In this document: piece after piece, positions 61,909 to 63,490 of the stretch
Layout: each line of letters opens with the position of its first letter
Position numbering within the stretch: the first letter of the stretch is position 1
Assembly: GCF_001594005.1 (NCBI RefSeq)
Contig: NZ_LTBA01000014.1
Span: 1 to 63,490 of the forward strand
Direction of reading: 5' to 3'
Source: Clostridium tepidiprofundi DSM 19306
Lineage (GTDB): Bacteria; Bacillota; Clostridia; Clostridiales; Clostridiaceae
DNA length: 63,490 bases
The notes under the pieces: model-generated
The model's input: only the letters and a program-made list of their open reading frames with translations
Told to the model about the DNA's origin: nothing
Databases searched by the model: none
Made by a program: the position numbers and the translations under genes

Positions 61909-62019
61909 ATGGCTAAAAAAGGGATGAAAAGACCTACTCCATCACAGTACCAAGGGAGTGGTAAGAAAAAGAAAAGAGTTAGAGAATCACCTTCTGATGT
62001 ACCAGAGACTAAAGGATAA
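61909..62019 (+). CDS. 36-residue basic protein, unknown function
   Basis: ATG 61909 follows AAAGGATAGGTG and the frame runs 36 codons to TAA: MAKKGMKRPTPSQY, then GSGKKKKRV and RESPSDVPETKG. It is strongly basic in the first two-thirds and probably disordered, with proline and lysine clusters typical of nucleic-acid or ribosome-associated micro-proteins. It is short, but the ribosome site, compact composition and position between rarA and a terminator support it. I have seen similar KKGMKRP-type small proteins in Clostridia but cannot name a function. Confidence 0.55.
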   Translation: MAKKGMKRPTPSQYQGSGKKKKRVRESPSDVPETKG

Positions 62020-62044
62020 TATGACAAAAAATTGATATGATTAT

Positions 62045-62116
62045 AATGCATTTGCTTTCTCTTTTGTTAGGGTATTATTGTTGTTATAATTACAATAATA
62101 GCAAATGCATTTTTGT
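62045..62116 (+). terminator. Long intrinsic terminator of the rarA operon
   Basis: AATGCATTTGCT (62045-62056) pairs perfectly with AGCAAATGCATT (62100-62111), with an inner ATTATTGT/ACAATAAT stem, then TTTTGTTTG. Confidence 0.75.
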
Positions 62117-62247
62117 TTGTGAAGTTTTTCTATACCAGGAATATTAAATAGCCACTTTTTATAAGTTTTTTTGTAACAGGAGTTTTGAAAGACAAAAATG
62201 AATAAAAAATCTCTTGGGTAAAAGAATACATATTGGAGGTGGTTTTT

Positions 62248-62742
62248 ATGATAACATTAACACAAAAAGAAAGAATGCTTTTAGAAGATTTAAAGAAACA
62301 TGAACAATTATGTATTCATAAGTATTCAGAAGGTGCGAATAAGACACAATGTCCTGAATTAAAGCAAATATTTACCAAGAATATGAATCAAGAAACACAA
62401 CATTTGAATACAATAAATCAGATGTTGGCTGGGCAAATACCAAGTACGGGTTCACAGCAGCAGAGTCAGATGAATCAACAACAGGCTGCTCCTCAAAATC
62501 AAGCAGCAACCAGTGGTATGCAGTCAAGTACACAAGGTCAATATAATCAAAATGATTATGATTTGTGCGTTGATGCATTAACAGCAGAAAAATACGTTTC
62601 AGGTACTTATGATACTTCTATATTTGAGTTTGTGGTTCCGGAATATCGTCAGGCACTAAATCATATTCAAAAAGAAGAACAAGAACATGGAGAAGCAATT
62701 TTTAAATATATGCAGAGCAAAGGAATGTATAAGCCACAGTAA
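62248..62742 (+). CDS. CotF-family spore coat protein
   Basis: 164 residues from ATG 62248, with GGAGGTGG upstream; the frame open from 62233 includes that ribosome site. Two helical halves (residues 1-65 and about 105-164) form a four-helix ferritin-like bundle: LLEDLKKHEQLCIHKYSEGA, QETQHLNTINQML, CVDALTAEKYVSGTYDTSIF and NHIQKEEQEHGEAIFKYMQ. Between them is a Gln/Ser-rich linker (about 70-102) that is longer than in many relatives. CotF-like proteins are found in the spore coat, so the host very probably sporulates. It is a single gene with a terminator at 62754-62783. Confidence 0.85.
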   Translation: MITLTQKERMLLEDLKKHEQLCIHKYSEGANKTQCPELKQIFTKNMNQETQHLNTINQMLAGQIPSTGSQQQSQMNQQQAAPQNQAATSGMQSSTQGQYNQNDYDLCVDALTAEKYVSGTYDTSIFEFVVPEYRQALNHIQKEEQEHGEAIFKYMQSKGMYKPQ

Positions 62743-62753
62743 ATTTTTTAGAA

Positions 62754-62783
62754 AAGACGACTGTCAATAATGATAGTCGTCTT
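62754..62783. terminator. Intrinsic terminator between convergent genes
   Basis: AAGACGACTGTC pairs with GATAGTCGTCTT around AATAAT (one G-U pair). Confidence 0.85.
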
Positions 62784-62831
62784 AAAGTTATATTAACCGT
62801 TTATTTATTGTTTACTAGCTAATTTATTTTT

Positions 62832-63490
62832 TTAAAAGGATAAGTTATCAAATTTATAATTTTGAATTATAATTATAGCTTTAAAATAATCAGAAAGAGT
62901 ATTATCATCAGTATCAACAATAGGTTTACCAGAATAAATACCATCAAGAAAACCATAAGCAGGAACATCAAAAGGACAATTCTTTCCATATGTTTTAAAA
63001 ATAGTGAAAGATTTATTTTTATCTAAATAAGGGCTAAAAGGCTTTATAAATTTTTTATATTTTTCACTATTAGGTGAAGAGTATATGTACCCAATTGGGA
63101 ATATTTTTCCTTTTAATTCACTATAGGAAGTATTGAGTACAGATGCAAAATTATTTTTAATATGAGAAACTCCTTGTGTTAATGGAATATGAGCACGTCC
63201 CCATTGTCCATAATACTTTCCTTTAGGATAATGTTCATATACAGATTTAAAGTTCTTCAATATTTGTTTCTCACGAATATCAAGGTTTGTAATATTATCA
63301 TCACTGGCATGATATACAACGATTCCATCTATAATCATATTTACATCAAAAAAATCACTTCCAAATAATTTTTCATAATCTTCTTTTCTTACACTTATAT
63401 CCTTTTGAAGTTTTTTCGCAATCTTACATATTGGATTATCCCTATATATGTTATGACTATCAAGATCAGTTGTCTCATATATTTTTTTGA
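62832..63490 (-). CDS. Protein fragment, erythromycin-esterase/Tiki-like? (cut by window edge)
   Basis: The frame is open from the stop at 62832 to the right edge, so the N-terminus lies outside; the ATG at 63336-63338 is internal, because DFFDVN and about 45 further codons precede it without a stop. The visible 219 residues include IREKQILKNF, YPKGKYYGQWGRAHIPL and YIYSSPNSEKYK. A conserved R-E-x(4)-N and G-x2-H spacing of this kind is found in the erythromycin-esterase/ChaN/Tiki-like superfamily, with the histidine as a metal or catalytic residue. I give this only as a resemblance. Confidence 0.4.
   Translation of the reverse strand, partial: KKIYETTDLDSHNIYRDNPICKIAKKLQKDISVRKEDYEKLFGSDFFDVNMIIDGIVVYHASDDNITNLDIREKQILKNFKSVYEHYPKGKYYGQWGRAHIPLTQGVSHIKNNFASVLNTSYSELKGKIFPIGYIYSSPNSEKYKKFIKPFSPYLDKNKSFTIFKTYGKNCPFDVPAYGFLDGIYSGKPIVDTDDNTLSDYFKAIIIIQNYKFDNLSF

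Overview
The window looks like chromosomal DNA of a low-GC, anaerobic, endospore-forming Firmicute, most likely a Clostridium (cluster I-like). The base composition is strongly AT-rich, several genes start with TTG or GTG behind strong GGAGG-type ribosome sites, and there are pyruvate formate-lyase, a CotF-type coat protein, OPT and APC transporters, cache-type chemoreceptors and many intrinsic terminators. No rRNA, tRNA or CRISPR array was seen.

Layout. (1) 1-8300 is an accessory zone: the tail of an IS982-like transposase, small secreted or membrane proteins of unknown role, a TPR lipoprotein, an Asp-box beta-propeller, an AAA-ATPase/PD-(D/E)XK protein, IS-derived relics and a 132-bp MITE with terminal inverted repeats and a target duplication. 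(2) 8313-12983 is a CprABC/LanFEG-like peptide-antibiotic ABC transporter divergent from its response regulator and sensor kinase. (3) 13123-18717 holds a chemoreceptor, a YgjV-GNAT fusion, a small membrane gene followed by a broken gene, a histidine phosphatase and SstT. (4) 18828-22879 holds an unknown membrane protein, oleate hydratase, a long mosaic repeat and a TetR regulator. (5) 22912-30665 is an envelope-defence block: a BceRS-BceAB-like module and MprF, with nearly identical copies of one promoter segment in front of the two-component genes and in front of mprF. (6) 30828-32798 is a dCache chemoreceptor behind a sigma-28-like promoter. (7) 32928-40010 is a sulfur-trafficking region: a YeeE/YedE transporter split into two genes around TusA, a LysR regulator, an AGCS permease, a CoA-disulfide-reductase/rhodanese fusion and a second, full-length YeeE/YedE transporter. 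(8) 40117-44581 is a sigma-54 activator followed by a peptidase C26 hydrolase and an APC permease behind a good -24/-12 promoter. (9) 44641-45824 is a yybP-ykoY (Mn2+) riboswitch with terminator ahead of a CaCA cation antiporter. (10) 45893-48079 is a second mosaic repeat and two tandem signal peptidases. (11) 48135-52052 is pflB-pflA-crp/fnr behind a Crp/Fnr-type palindrome centred at about -41.5. (12) 52163-54995 is a third mosaic repeat and recQ. (13) 55194-63490 holds a membrane-anchored CHAP/NlpC-like protein, an OPT transporter with a PqqD-like partner, a CoA-binding protein, rarA, a CotF-like coat protein and a gene running off the right edge.

How the genes work together. Two separate two-component/ABC systems plus MprF suggest strong exposure to cationic or lantibiotic peptides. 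The sulfur block would import a reduced or sulfane sulfur species, relay it as persulfide through TusA and rhodanese, and reduce disulfides or polysulfides. The sigma-54 block would import and hydrolyse a gamma-glutamyl-type amide.

The least explained structures are the three mosaic intergenic repeats (about 0.7-1 kb each, on both orientations), the duplicated promoter segment shared by the BceRS-like genes and mprF, and a 19-bp palindromic operator shared by two unlinked genes. All family assignments come from reading motifs; no database search was possible.
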